A stretch of DNA of 64,000 bases, from IMG/VR virus record IMGVR_UViG_3300045454_000119, positions 1 to 64,000 of that record. One strand, written 5' to 3'. Below are positions 1 through 9,996 of this stretch, piece after piece. A program made the position numbers and the translations under genes. This DNA is from a virus. Numbering within the stretch: position 1 is the stretch's first letter; the number at the start of each line of letters is the position of its first letter. The notes below the pieces were generated by a model. That model saw nothing but the letters and a program-made list of their open reading frames with translations. It searched no databases and was not told the origin of the DNA.

Positions 1-297
1 CTACGAGATCGGCTCGCCGACCGCCAGCCGGCGGCAGTGGTCGAACAGCAGTTGCCATTCGAGGAGCTGCACCCGCCGGGCCGTCTCCTCGTCGGCCGAG
101 CCGGTGTCGCGGACCCCCTCGCAGAAGTCGACGAACGCCTCGGGCGTCCGGTAGTCGTACCCGACGGCCGGGGCCTCGGCCCGGAGCCGGGCGAGGACCG
201 GATGGGAGCCGACCCGCCGCCACCAGTACTTCGAGTTGGAGGCGTCCGGCTCGCGGCGGTGCATGACGGCGTGCCAGAAGCGAGCGGAGTCAGTCAT
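1..297 (-). CDS. Conserved hypothetical protein, 98 aa
   Basis: Complete small soluble protein with no signal peptide or membrane segment. Its N-terminal half has the pattern FWHAVMHRRE..ASNSKYWWRRVGSHP, followed by an acidic Glu/Asp-rich helix near residues 50-85. I recall similar short HRR..D..N.KYW proteins in Gemmata-like planctomycetes, which supports a real gene, but I know no function. It is followed on its own strand by the window edge, and about 240 bases separate it from the next gene on the right, which runs in the opposite direction. Confidence 0.75.
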   Translation of the reverse strand: MTDSARFWHAVMHRREPDASNSKYWWRRVGSHPVLARLRAEAPAVGYDYRTPEAFVDFCEGVRDTGSADEETARRVQLLEWQLLFDHCRRLAVGEPIS

Positions 298-533
298 ACC
301 TCCGGAAGTTTAGGCTGGACAAAGCGTTGTGGCCAGTCCACCGTTTCCATAAAGCTCTCAAAGTGAGGCCGATTCCGCCCCGTCGCGTGCATCGTTGCGT
401 GCATTGACCCGGCCGGTTCTCCCCTGTCCGTGGGGAGTCCGGTTAGAAGCCTGACGGAGCCCGAGCGGGCCAACCGAGCGGACCGGGCTGGTATACTCGA
501 CCCAGACACCCCGTCCCCGTCCCCGGCCGCCCC

Positions 534-731
534 ATGCGCCAGTCCGTCCACCTGATCGACCTCGGGCTCGACGCCTCGAACGAGGCCCTGGTCGAGCAGA
601 TGCGGTTCATGCGGCGGAGCCGGACCGAGGGCATCGCCGGCTGCGTCGCCTGCACCGTCCGGGGGTTCCACGACGACCCCCGGGAGCTCCAGGACATCCC
701 CGAGGTCCGGGCGTTCTGCCGGCAGGGTTAA
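534..731 (+). CDS. Small hypothetical protein, 65 aa
   Basis: Short acidic/basic soluble frame with two cysteines (GCVACTV) near the middle and no recognisable domain. A TATACT hexamer at 492-497 could be the -10 element of its promoter, about 37 bases before the ATG, but no convincing -35 or strong ribosome site is seen. It could be a genuine small protein or a chance frame in GC-rich DNA. Confidence 0.4.
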   Translation: MRQSVHLIDLGLDASNEALVEQMRFMRRSRTEGIAGCVACTVRGFHDDPRELQDIPEVRAFCRQG

Positions 732-734
732 GGG

Positions 735-1081
735 GCTTTCGGGGGCTTGCCGGGGTCCAATCCATTGGCATCCGTCCGGCGAGGCAGTGAAGCGGGCCGA
801 CCGGCAACCTGGTCCGGTCGCTGCCGTCACTGCTTCAACGGACAGATACCGTTGACAGGCGTTCCTGTTCGGGTTCGGCCGCCCACTCGACGACGGGTTG
901 GCACTCGGCTTGCGGGTAGCGGCGGTCGCCGTCTTCGTCCTGGGCTGAGCATACCAGCGGTGGTTCGAGTGGTGGGGCGGAACTGGCTATTCTAGGGGAC
1001 TGCGGGGCGTGATGGGAGGGACCAACCTCACCGACCGCCACAGGCCAGCAGTTTCGGTCCAATTAATCAGAATATATTGAT
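735..1081. other. Gene-free stretch
   Basis: About 350 bases without a convincing gene on either strand. The open frames here have no ribosome site and no recognisable protein character. The right end becomes visibly richer in A/T as it approaches the small membrane-protein gene. Confidence 0.5.
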
Positions 1082-1318
1082 TTATTGTCTGTAGTTGAGT
1101 CGGTAGTAGACACATCCTGCCTGGATCACACATGCCGTGAGACAACTCGCAAGAAGTATCCAGCCTACCAAGTTAGGCGATGGAACCCCGTACAGTCCGA
1201 GGAACCACGGGGTGATTCCGCTTAGCTGTAATACCAGCAAGAGGAGTAACATAACTGGTGAAAACCAACTCAGACGGCGCAGTTTCTGGCGATCATCCAG
1301 TCTGGAATATCTTAACAT
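1082..1318 (-). CDS. Two-helix membrane protein; candidate immunity protein of the RHS toxin
   Basis: The 78-residue protein has two clear hydrophobic segments, about residues 20-42 (PVMLLLLLVLQLSGITPWFLGL) and 50-70 (LVGWILLASCLTACVIQAGC), joined by a short loop, with a basic N-terminus (RLDDRQKLRRL). It lies 32 bases downstream of the RHS gene on the same strand, in DNA much richer in A/T than the RHS core. In RHS and other polymorphic toxin systems the gene directly after the toxin tip usually encodes its immunity protein, and toxins acting on membranes tend to have membrane immunity proteins. The role is an inference from position and composition; no family match is claimed. Confidence 0.6.
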   Translation of the reverse strand: MLRYSRLDDRQKLRRLSWFSPVMLLLLLVLQLSGITPWFLGLYGVPSPNLVGWILLASCLTACVIQAGCVYYRLNYRQ

Positions 1319-1350
1319 TTAATATTTCTCACTAAATTATTTATACTTTG

Positions 1351-2136
1351 TTAGAACGGCCATTCATATCCATTGTCATTGAAGTAATTCCACGCCGGCC
1401 TGGTCTTCCACATGCCGTACTTGTATCTCAGCCAGTCCCGCGTTCCGACCGACTGGTTGTTGGCGTCAGGCTTAGCGCCGTGCCAACCCGGGCCGTATTC
1501 CGACCAGCGCACACTGTCCCCCAAACTGTCCGGCTTGACGAAACCTTCGCCACCGAGGAACTTGGCCTGGATGTCACCGAACTTGGGATCCTTTTTCCCC
1601 GTACACAGTCGGAACTCCCATTCCGCCGCATACGAGGTTGAGTAGCGGTTCGTAAACATCCACCCGAAAGCACCGCCAACCGTCGCACCCCCACCGCCAC
1701 CACCGATGAACCCACCCCACGCCCCGGGGGGGCCGCCCATAAACCATCCGACCGCCGTCCCCGCAACCGTTCCAAAGCCGCCGCCGATCCACGCGCCGTT
1801 TTCGACGGCAGCACTGTCCTCCCAGATCTCCACGTTTAGCTTGACGTGGAAAACGCCCTCTGGGTTACCCGTCTCCGGGTCGCGAGAGTACCATGTTTGA
1901 TAATCCGTCTTGTTGTCTCTGATGCCATCTTGCGGGTTGTAATCTCCCTTGTTGAGCCAGGTGTCCAAGAACGGTTCTTCTTTAAAAACAACCTTGTTAT
2001 TATCTACCACCACATCGAATCCGAAGTAGAACAACGCGATGGGCGGGAAGCCTTCATGCCGTGCGGTGTCTCGTTCCAGTCGACCGAACCACTCCACCTG
2101 CTTGCGCTCGTGCTTCGGGCCGACTCGGCGCCCCTT
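1351..2136 (-). other. Variable C-terminal tip of the RHS protein (toxin-domain candidate)
   Basis: This is the last 261 codons of the RHS gene, after the DPTGL boundary. The DNA is more A/T rich than the RHS core, as expected of an exchanged tip module. The encoded segment has a charged N-terminal part (KGRRVGPKHERKQVEWFGRL), a long glycine-zipper stretch at about tip residues 113-161 (GAWIGGG..GTVAGTAVGWFMGG..WGGFIGGGGGG), then an aromatic-rich end (WLRYKYGMWKTRPAWNYF). Glycine zippers occur in membrane-inserting and pore-forming proteins. I see no nuclease, deaminase or other known toxin motif. Confidence 0.6.
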
Positions 2137-5100
2137 CAACCCCGTTGGGTCGACGGTACCAACAGGGTCGTTACCCACGGCCTGGTACAGGTTGGAGACA
2201 CCTCCGGAGAAGCCGATGGGATCCTGGCTGCTCCACCGGCCGAGCGTCGGCGAGTAGTCGCGGTTCCGGAAGTGGTACAGCCCGCTCACTTCGTCGCGCC
2301 GCCCACCCTGGTGTGAGTACACCCACCCGTAATCGCTCGCCCCGTCTGCGTCGTTCGCCCAGTTCGGGTCCAGCATAGTGATTCGGCCGAACGGGTCGTA
2401 GGCGTACCGCTCGACCACTGCCCCGGTCCCGTCGACCAGGGCGGTGACGTTCCAGTTGGCGTCCTGCTGGGCCCACAGCCGCTCTTCCAGGGTGCCGTTG
2501 GCGTCCGTGTCCCGGTCCCGGACCACCAGGGCATCCACGTACACCGGGCTCCAGACGTACCGGGCGGCGGTGTTCGCCCCGACCTTCTCTTCGACCACCT
2601 GCCAGGCGGCCGAGTAGTACAGGTCGGTGGTGGTCCCGCCGGCGGTGGTCTTGATCCGCCGGCCGCCCCCGTCGTAGGCCAGTGTCTCCAGGGTCGTCCC
2701 GCCCGCGTTCTTGACCGTGACCAGCCGGTTCCAGGCGTCGTAGACGAACTGTTTCCCCGTCTCATCCCCGGTCATGTTCCCGTTCGGATCGAACGTCGGG
2801 GCCGTCGCCCCGGCGATGGAGGTGATCTCGTTCTGCCGGTTGGTCGTCCGGGCCTGGGCGGCGCCGTTCGTGGTCAGGCTGTCCCAGTTCCCCGCGGCGT
2901 CGTAGTCCCACCCCTGGGTCCGGCTGGCCGTCCCCGAGATGCCGGTCTTGCCGGCGTTCAGCGTCCCCCGGGCGAACGACGCCACCTGGTTCAAGCCGTC
3001 GTAGGTGTACACCTCCCCGAAGACGGTGTTGACCAGGTTGTCCCGGTACACCCGGTTGGAGTCCCGGTCGTACCCGTACTCGAACCGGTCGGTCGCCACC
3101 CCGGTCGAGGTCTTGACCCACCGCTGGTCCTTGACCCGGTCGAACCGGTCCAGCCCGATGTATTGATCGCCCGCGTCGCCGTTAGACTCTCCCGTCAGCT
3201 TCAAGTAGGTGAAGTCCACCCCCGGCTGGGGGCGGGTGCGGCGGACCACGGTGCCGAGCCCCAGGTAGTCGTACCCCTCGACCGTCCCGGACGTGTCCGA
3301 CAGGGACGATAGCCGGCTGATGGTGTTAGCGAGCCCGGCCGTGTAGTTGCCGGTGAGGACGTACCCGGACGGGTACGTCACCGACGTGGGCCGGCTGTGG
3401 TTGGCCCCGCCCGCCATCTCAGAGTAGGCGTAGCCCACCTTCGGGGTGGACCCGGTCACGGCCCCGCTGTGCGACTGCCAGTCGGCGGTGAGCTGGCCGA
3501 GGCCGTTGTAGTCCCGCTTGACATCGGTCACCACCGCCCCGCCGGACGCCGCAGTGTACGTCGTCACCTTGAACGGGTTCCCCTGCCCGTCGTAGGCCGT
3601 CTCGACCCGCCGCACCGCCCCGTCCACCCCGCTCCCGAGCGTCGTCGCCGCGTCCGCCGTCACCCGCCCGAGCACGTCGTAGGACAGGGTGTGGACCGTC
3701 CCGTTCCGGTCGGTGCTGGTCGCGGTCTGGCCGAGGGCGTTGACCGTCACGCTCTCCTGCTGGGCCGAACTCGCCGCACCGGTCGACGGGTCCGGCCACC
3801 ACGTCTTGCCGGCCACGTCGTTAGAGTCCAGCCCGCTCCCCCCGGCCCCGGACGTGACCCCCCACACCCACTGGGTCGTCTGCACCCCGCCCCCGGTCAG
3901 CCGGGCGGTCAGGCTGGACATCCCGGCCCCGTTGTAGGCGTACTCGGTGGTCTTGTCGTCGGCGTCGGAGACCACCCCGTCGACGTAGTTCTCGACCGTC
4001 TTGGCCGTCCGCCCGAGGGCGTCGTAGGTCGTCCGGGCGACCAGCCCCTTCGGGTCGGTCACGTCCCGCACCCGCCCGGCCGCGTCGTACAGGTAGCTCG
4101 TCACCAGGGCCGTGTCCGATCGGGCCGGGACCGTCCCGGGGCGGGTCCATGCGGTTCCGCCGTTCGTCCCCACGTCCACCGCCGCCGTCGCCCGCCCGCC
4201 GGCGTCGTAGTAGTACCCGGTGTAAGACACCCGCGCCTTGACCCCGGTGGTGGGGGTGCCCAGGGCCCCGGTCGCTGTCTCGTCGTGAAACCGCCGCCGG
4301 CTAGTCACGGTCAGCACCTTCCCGCCGGCGTCGTAGGCCGTCTCCCCCTGCTCCAGCACCGCGTCGCCGGTCACGTCGTCGGCGTGGTCCCACGACCCCG
4401 CTGCCCCGGGGGCCGGATCGCCCCCGCCGTCGGTGGCGTAGGTTACCGTCGCCCGCCCGGCCCCGTCGTAGGCGGTCTTGGTCACCAATCCGCCCGGCGA
4501 TCGGGTCTTGAGGACCCGGCCAGCCTTATCGTACCAGGTGTCGGTTCGGAGCGTGTTGGTACTCGCGGCCCCGCCGGACACCGAGTACATGTCGCTCCGG
4601 TAGACCCGCCCCAGCTCGTCGTAACTGGCCGCAGCCTGGGCTACCAGCCCGGACCCGGGCGCGTCCGGCACCCCGTCCGCGTTGGCGTCCGACGGCGTCA
4701 CCCCGTCCGCGTCGTACGCCCGGGTCTTCGTGACCTGGCCGAGGTTGTCGAGGTCGAGGTAGGTGAGCGGCCTGTTGACGGCCAGCCCGGCCGATGTCTG
4801 TTCGGCAGCTAGCGCCTCGACCCCGGCCTTGGTAGCCACGGCCCGATCCCGCCAGTCGTACCACGTCTGGGTCACCCGAGCGGCCCCGCCCAGCCCGGGG
4901 TACTCCGTCACCTTCGTTCGGGTCCCGTCCCCGACCCCGCCCCCGTCGTACTCGTACTCCCGGACCTTGACCAGGTTCGTCCCGGCCGTGTTGGCCGGTG
5001 ACCAGCTCCCGGTGGTCGGGGTGTCGTCCGTCCCGACCCACTCGCTCACCGCCCGCCCCAGCCCGTCGAACACCGTCCGGCTGATCGTCCCCTGGGGGGT

Positions 5101-8100
5101 GACCGACCGGTTCGGGTAGCCGCCGTGGGTGTACCCGGACTCGGCCCGGTAATAGTGGGTCCCGGACACCGCCCCGCTCAGGACCGCGGCCGTCGAGTAG
5201 GTGAGGCCGGACAGGTTGAAGTAGGCGTCCGAGTACACCCGTTGGCCGGCGCTGTTGACGTGGGACCGGGACAGGGACTGGAGGGACGAAACCGCCTCGG
5301 CCCCGGTCGGCCGGCCGCCGGTCACGGCCGGGGCGGCGGACATGGTCAGGGTCTCGGTGTACCCCCGGGCCCGGTCCTCCCGGGACACGACCGTCGGCCC
5401 GGTCGGGGCGGTCCCCGTCCACCCCGGGTACTGTCGGACCTCGCGGGCCGGGTCGTTGTACACCGTGTAGTCGATCACCCCGTCCGGCCGGGTCGTCTTC
5501 GTCGTCCGCCCGAGCGGGTCGACCTCGTAGGTCGTCGTCAGGTGGAGCCCGGCCGGGCTGGACCACCCGGCCGGTAGCCCGGCAAAGGTGGCGGTCAGGT
5601 CGGTGTCGACATCGGTGATCTGCTTGACCGCCGCCCCGGTGGCCGGGTCGTACTCGGTGTAGCCGATCGACCCGGCGGCGTCCTTCGCCCAGGCCACCCG
5701 CCCGAGGGCGTCGTAGGCGATGACGCTGGAGGTGGCTGTCCCTGGCCCGTTCTGGGCGGTGGTGACGGCCGGCAGGGTGGTGGTGACGGTCGCCGGGAGG
5801 GCGGTCGTGCCCTGCCAGGTGTACGACAGGGTGGTGGTCTGGGCCCCGGTCCCGTTCTCGTTCCGGTACACGGTGGTGGCGGCCGGGACGACCGTCACCC
5901 CGTCCCCGGCCAGGGCGTAGGTGGTGGTCGCCTGCTTGACCCCGGCCCCGCCCGTCCCCCGGTGGAGGAGCGTGTCGGTCAGCCGGGTGTCGACGTTCCC
6001 GCCGGAAGTCGCGGTCGCGTACTGGTACGCGGTCACCAGCCCGGACCCGGCCGCCAGGTGGGTCGCCCCGAGCCCGGTCGCCCCGTACCCGAGCAGGTCG
6101 GCCAGGGCCTCCGCGTGCCCGGTCACCGCCGACGGCCCGGCCTCCGCCACCACCCGCCGGGCCGGGTCCTTCAGCCCGCCGTACGGGTCGAGCCGGTAGT
6201 CCGGGGCGTACTTGCTCGCCCACCGCCACTGCTGGCCGGTGGCCGCGTCCTTGTACACCCGCAGCAAGAGGTCGTTGTTCCGGTTCAGGTAGTAGGTGTT
6301 CTCGTTCCCGTCCGGCAGCGTCTCGACCACCTTCCGGACCCAGGTGTTCGGCAGCTTGGCGAACGGCTCGGCCCGGGCCGCGTACGTGTACGTGTAGGTG
6401 CCCTGGCCGCCGGAGCAGGCCGAGCACCCGTCCCCGGCGGCCACCCGCTTGGTCGCCCGGTTGGACGAGTCGTACTCCAGGTAGGTGTCGGCGTACGGGG
6501 CGACCTGGGCGTCGGACAGGGCGTCCACGTTCGCCCCGAGGGCGGCCACCAGCCGGTCGTACGCGGCCGGGCCGAACGCGTACTTCAGGTTCCCCGGCCC
6601 CATCATCCCGGGGTAGTACCGGTAGTAGCTGGTCTCCACCGGGTTCCCGGCCGCGTCCTTGACCACCGCCAGCTTGACCTGGCCGGACCCCATCCCGGTC
6701 CCGTAGGTGTAGGCCGCCGACCGGACGGTCGACCACGCCCCGGCCCCGACCTTCCGCCGCAGGGTGGCGGTGTTGGCCGTGTAGTCGGTGGCGACCGACT
6801 CGGTCACCGCCGTCGCCCCCGACCCGACCACCGTCTGGACGTCGGTCGGCCGGCCGGAGGAGTCGTACGCGGCCACCGCCGTCTGGGACCCGCCCGGGGC
6901 GGTCACCGCCTTCAGCCGGCCGGCCAGCCCGGCCGAGGTGTTGGCCGAGTTGAAGTCCCAGAAGGTGTACCGGGCCCCCCGGCCGTCGGTCACCTCGACC
7001 ACCCCGTTGGCGGTGTCCTCGGTCAGCCGGTACGGGGCGTCGAACCGGGGGCGGAAGGTCGGGGCCTCGGGGGCCGACCAGTGGTCGAAGTACTTGTCGA
7101 AGAACGCCACCGGGTCGCCCCGGTCGACGACCGCCAGGGACGACCCGTTCGGGGCCCAGCCGTTGGGGTTGACCCGGGCCAGGCTCAGCCCCATCCCGGT
7201 GGTGGTCGTCCCGCCGGTCTGCCCGCCGGTCCCGGAGGCCAGGACGGACGCCCACCCCCACCCCTGGCGGGCCGGGGCCCCGCCGGCCCCCCCGCCCAGG
7301 TCGTCCCGCTTGAGGGTCACCGTCCCGTCCAGGGCGACCCCGCCGGCGGTCGCCGCCCCGGGGCTCGGCCCGACCCCCGCCCCGCCCCCCAGCCACCCGC
7401 CGCACCCGCAGTCCGCCGGGAGCGGGCCGGGGATCAGGGTGGCCTCGGCGAAGGCCTCCGACCCGGCCGTGTAGTTGGCGTCCCCGTTGTACCGGTACCG
7501 CACCCGCATGAACCCGTTGGCGTCGACGGCCAGGGCGGCGGTGACGATCCCGGTGTAGGCGTGCCCGTCCGCCCCCGGCTGGAGGGTGGCCGTCCCGAGC
7601 TTGGTGTTGGTGGCGTAGTCGTAGAAGTCGACCGTCCCGGTCGGGGTCGGGAGGGACGGGTTCTTGCTGTACCCGACCCGGACGGCGATCGGCTGGCCGG
7701 GGGCCAGCGAGGTGACCTGGGCCGCCATCGGGATGTTCATCGGCGGCGGGTCGTTGCTGGCCGCCACCCACACCCCGCCGGTAAAGCCCGGCCCGAACGG
7801 CTGGTACTCGCCCTGGGGGGCCGGGAGCTGGAGCCCGGTCGCCCCGTCGAACACCCGGACGGTGGCGGTCGGCCCGGGGCCGGTGCCCACCACGACATCA
7901 GCATAAGGATCGTCGCTCACATATGCGAGGGCCACCCGCACCCCGCCGGTCGCCTCCGCCCCGAACGGGGCGAAGTCCAGGAGGGTTCCGCCGGTGGCGC
8001 CGGAGAACACCCGCACCTGCGCGGGGTCGCCCGGACCGGTCCCGACGGCCAGGTCGAACGTCCCGTCCGCGTCCGCGTCCCCGGCCAACGCATCAGCACC

Positions 8101-8841
8101 GACCGACACTCCGCCCCGGGTGGCCGGGTCGAAGGCGTAGAAGCTGCCGAGCGGGCCGTCCACCGGGGCCGTGGTGAACAGGTCGTAGACCTTGACGTGC
8201 GGGGCCCCGCCGACCCCGGCGCCCACCGCCAGGTCGGCCAGCCCGTCCCCGGTGACATCCGCCGCGGCCACCGACACCCCGCCGTCGAAGTCCGGGTCGA
8301 AGGCGAAGAAGTCCCGGATCACCGACCCGTCGGCCCCGCTGAACACCCGGACCCGGGGGCCGCCGCCATGCCCGGCCGCGGTGATGACGTCCGGCACCCC
8401 GTCCCCGTCCACCTCCCCGGCCGCCACCGTCAGCCCGCCGGTGAACGTCTCCTCGTACGCCCAGAAGCTGCCGATCGCCCCCGGCACCTGCTCGCCCGTC
8501 TTCCCGTCCAACACCCTAACGTTCGGCCCACCACCCGGGCCGGGGGCGGCCACCAGGTCGGGGTAGCCGTCCCGGGTGAAGTCGGCCGCCGCCACCCGCA
8601 CCCCGCCGGCGAACGCCGTGTCGTACACCGCCCGCTCGAAGTCCAGCTCGCCGGTCTCGGCGTCGTACGCCCGGACCACCGGGGCCCCGCCCTCCCCGGC
8701 CCCGGCGAAAATCACCGGGAGGGGCAACGGCCGCCCGCCGTCCGGGACCACCCGGTCTTCGAGCCCTTCGACCCGCAGGGGAGCGGGTCGGCGCGTGGCA
8801 GTACGGGCCGGCTGGCGGAGCCAGTGGGTGAGACGGTTCAT
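1351..8841 (-). CDS. Giant secreted RHS/YD-repeat protein with FG-GAP N-terminal domain and variable C-terminal tip
   Basis: 2496 residues. Residues 22-34 (LRVEGLEDRVVPDG) carry the LEDRVxP motif found at the N-termini of large exported planctomycete proteins. Residues about 40-370 form repeated FG-GAP/VCBS units with Asp-rich calcium loops (e.g. AAGEVDGDGVPDVITAAG), a beta-propeller fold. An Ig-like segment follows (about 375-470). Hundreds of YD/RHS repeats (YDALGR, YDAAGR, GYTEYDPATG) form the shell that normally encloses a toxin. The RHS-associated core (YDPFGRI...RFR-type YHFRNRDYSPTLGRWSSQDPIG) ends at about residue 2235 with DPTGL, the usual boundary of the tip. The remaining 261 residues are unrelated to the shell. 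The gene is chromosomal in character and leftward, with the two-helix protein gene behind it. Function: inter-bacterial or cell-surface toxin delivery is likely from the family, not shown here. Confidence 0.93.
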   Translation of the reverse strand: MNRLTHWLRQPARTATRRPAPLRVEGLEDRVVPDGGRPLPLPVIFAGAGEGGAPVVRAYDAETGELDFERAVYDTAFAGGVRVAAADFTRDGYPDLVAAPGPGGGPNVRVLDGKTGEQVPGAIGSFWAYEETFTGGLTVAAGEVDGDGVPDVITAAGHGGGPRVRVFSGADGSVIRDFFAFDPDFDGGVSVAAADVTGDGLADLAVGAGVGGAPHVKVYDLFTTAPVDGPLGSFYAFDPATRGGVSVGADALAGDADADGTFDLAVGTGPGDPAQVRVFSGATGGTLLDFAPFGAEATGGVRVALAYVSDDPYADVVVGTGPGPTATVRVFDGATGLQLPAPQGEYQPFGPGFTGGVWVAASNDPPPMNIPMAAQVTSLAPGQPIAVRVGYSKNPSLPTPTGTVDFYDYATNTKLGTATLQPGADGHAYTGIVTAALAVDANGFMRVRYRYNGDANYTAGSEAFAEATLIPGPLPADCGCGGWLGGGAGVGPSPGAATAGGVALDGTVTLKRDDLGGGAGGAPARQGWGWASVLASGTGGQTGGTTTTGMGLSLARVNPNGWAPNGSSLAVVDRGDPVAFFDKYFDHWSAPEAPTFRPRFDAPYRLTEDTANGVVEVTDGRGARYTFWDFNSANTSAGLAGRLKAVTAPGGSQTAVAAYDSSGRPTDVQTVVGSGATAVTESVATDYTANTATLRRKVGAGAWSTVRSAAYTYGTGMGSGQVKLAVVKDAAGNPVETSYYRYYPGMMGPGNLKYAFGPAAYDRLVAALGANVDALSDAQVAPYADTYLEYDSSNRATKRVAAGDGCSACSGGQGTYTYTYAARAEPFAKLPNTWVRKVVETLPDGNENTYYLNRNNDLLLRVYKDAATGQQWRWASKYAPDYRLDPYGGLKDPARRVVAEAGPSAVTGHAEALADLLGYGATGLGATHLAAGSGLVTAYQYATATSGGNVDTRLTDTLLHRGTGGAGVKQATTTYALAGDGVTVVPAATTVYRNENGTGAQTTTLSYTWQGTTALPATVTTTLPAVTTAQNGPGTATSSVIAYDALGRVAWAKDAAGSIGYTEYDPATGAAVKQITDVDTDLTATFAGLPAGWSSPAGLHLTTTYEVDPLGRTTKTTRPDGVIDYTVYNDPAREVRQYPGWTGTAPTGPTVVSREDRARGYTETLTMSAAPAVTGGRPTGAEAVSSLQSLSRSHVNSAGQRVYSDAYFNLSGLTYSTAAVLSGAVSGTHYYRAESGYTHGGYPNRSVTPQGTISRTVFDGLGRAVSEWVGTDDTPTTGSWSPANTAGTNLVKVREYEYDGGGVGDGTRTKVTEYPGLGGAARVTQTWYDWRDRAVATKAGVEALAAEQTSAGLAVNRPLTYLDLDNLGQVTKTRAYDADGVTPSDANADGVPDAPGSGLVAQAAASYDELGRVYRSDMYSVSGGAASTNTLRTDTWYDKAGRVLKTRSPGGLVTKTAYDGAGRATVTYATDGGGDPAPGAAGSWDHADDVTGDAVLEQGETAYDAGGKVLTVTSRRRFHDETATGALGTPTTGVKARVSYTGYYYDAGGRATAAVDVGTNGGTAWTRPGTVPARSDTALVTSYLYDAAGRVRDVTDPKGLVARTTYDALGRTAKTVENYVDGVVSDADDKTTEYAYNGAGMSSLTARLTGGGVQTTQWVWGVTSGAGGSGLDSNDVAGKTWWPDPSTGAASSAQQESVTVNALGQTATSTDRNGTVHTLSYDVLGRVTADAATTLGSGVDGAVRRVETAYDGQGNPFKVTTYTAASGGAVVTDVKRDYNGLGQLTADWQSHSGAVTGSTPKVGYAYSEMAGGANHSRPTSVTYPSGYVLTGNYTAGLANTISRLSSLSDTSGTVEGYDYLGLGTVVRRTRPQPGVDFTYLKLTGESNGDAGDQYIGLDRFDRVKDQRWVKTSTGVATDRFEYGYDRDSNRVYRDNLVNTVFGEVYTYDGLNQVASFARGTLNAGKTGISGTASRTQGWDYDAAGNWDSLTTNGAAQARTTNRQNEITSIAGATAPTFDPNGNMTGDETGKQFVYDAWNRLVTVKNAGGTTLETLAYDGGGRRIKTTAGGTTTDLYYSAAWQVVEEKVGANTAARYVWSPVYVDALVVRDRDTDANGTLEERLWAQQDANWNVTALVDGTGAVVERYAYDPFGRITMLDPNWANDADGASDYGWVYSHQGGRRDEVSGLYHFRNRDYSPTLGRWSSQDPIGFSGGVSNLYQAVGNDPVGTVDPTGLKGRRVGPKHERKQVEWFGRLERDTARHEGFPPIALFYFGFDVVVDNNKVVFKEEPFLDTWLNKGDYNPQDGIRDNKTDYQTWYSRDPETGNPEGVFHVKLNVEIWEDSAAVENGAWIGGGFGTVAGTAVGWFMGGPPGAWGGFIGGGGGGATVGGAFGWMFTNRYSTSYAAEWEFRLCTGKKDPKFGDIQAKFLGGEGFVKPDSLGDSVRWSEYGPGWHGAKPDANNQSVGTRDWLRYKYGMWKTRPAWNYFNDNGYEWPF

Positions 8842-9105
8842 TAATTGTGATCGCCGAGGGTGCGGCGTCGAGGGTGCGAGTTCAGGCGAGGAGATAGAAA
8901 CTTACCCGTTCCGACGGGCCGCGCCAACCCGCGGATTCGGAATAATCCGGAAAATTGCACCCGGTTTCCGGGACATAGCGTGTGTTGACACGAGGACCAG
9001 AAATGTTCGGCGGTGACGGCAAAACGCTTGTCGACCTCCGGAGTGGCCGCCCGTGTGTCGGCATCTGGCCCGGGGCGGCGCGGGGTAACGAGTCGGAACG
9101 GCCGG

Positions 9106-9996
9106 TCAGCGACACCGGCGGGATTGCGGCTTGGGAACAGGAGGGACGGCGACGGCCGCCAGGCCGAGGTTGGCCCGGTCGTCGGCGGCGTTCGTCAGCT
9201 CGATCCCGAAGCCGGGGAAGCACCCGACGACCGCCCGCCGCCCGGAGGCGAGCGCGTCCCGGCACCGGACCCGGGGGAACTCGGGCCACCCGCCGGTGGC
9301 AATGTGGGTCAGGACGAGGTAGGCCACGACGACCCGGGCCGGGGCCGGCTCCTCGTCCTTGGCCAGCCCGGAGGCCTGCTTGTCGTACCCCTTGCCCGGG
9401 TCGACCAGCCGGAGCTGCCGCCACCCCTCGGCGACGGCGTGCTTGCCGAACGGCTGCTTGTCCGCCCAGTCGCCGGGGCAGAACAGCCCGGGGAACCTGA
9501 GCCGTAAACTGGTGATCGCCGTGCCGGGGTCCCAGAAGGTGACGGACCCGGGCCGCGGGGGCGGCCGGGCCGGCGGGTCGTACGGCGGGTACAGCCCGAG
9601 CAGCTCGTGGGCCTTGGCCGGGGTGATCCCGTCCAACGCCGGCGGCGGGGGTTTCGGGGCCGGGGGTTCCGTCCGGGGTGGAACCTCCACAACGGGTTCG
9701 GCCGGGACCGGCGGCAGGGCGGGCGGGTCCGCCTCCTCCTCGTCCGACACCTGACCGGTGAACCACTCCTCGGTCCGGGATAAACACTCCTCGGCGTCCG
9801 CGAGCCCCGCCGGCGTCAGGGTGCCCTTGAGGGCGAAGAACCGGATCGCGTCGGCCCACCCCTTTTCCTCGGCGGCCTCGAACAGCACCCCGCCGTCGGT
9901 CGAGTCGATCTCGGATAGTTTTTCCAGCAGGATTTCCGCCCGCCGGCACAGGGCCAGCGAGCGGGGCGAAACGCGGTCGTTTACCGGGCCGGTCAT
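9106..9996 (-). CDS. Hypothetical protein with proline-rich linker, 296 aa
   Basis: Two parts are joined by a low-complexity linker. Residues 1-80 look helical and charged (RAEILLEKLSEIDSTDGGVLFEAAEEKGWADAIRFFALKG). Residues about 88-125 are Pro/Glu rich (PPALPPVPAEPVVEVPPRTEPPAPKPPPP). The C-terminal part (about 125-296) contains TPAKAHELLGLYPPYDPP and a hydrophobic core (RVVVAYLVLTHIATGGWPEF). No known domain is recognised. It is the last leftward gene of the accessory region before the RHS gene, 9 bases beyond the cysteine-rich protein gene, so the two are probably co-transcribed. A longer frame over the same bases in another register is a shadow. Confidence 0.75.
   Translation of the reverse strand: MTGPVNDRVSPRSLALCRRAEILLEKLSEIDSTDGGVLFEAAEEKGWADAIRFFALKGTLTPAGLADAEECLSRTEEWFTGQVSDEEEADPPALPPVPAEPVVEVPPRTEPPAPKPPPPALDGITPAKAHELLGLYPPYDPPARPPPRPGSVTFWDPGTAITSLRLRFPGLFCPGDWADKQPFGKHAVAEGWRQLRLVDPGKGYDKQASGLAKDEEPAPARVVVAYLVLTHIATGGWPEFPRVRCRDALASGRRAVVGCFPGFGIELTNAADDRANLGLAAVAVPPVPKPQSRRCR

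Noticed and set aside
835-1062. Possible small leftward protein in the left gap
   Set aside because: No ribosome site, no protein-like pattern, and a rightward frame of equal length overlaps it.
4526-8844. Long alternative frames on both strands of the RHS gene (1081 and 960 codons)
   Set aside because: Codon-position shadows of the repeat-rich GC-rich RHS gene; none contains a recognised domain.
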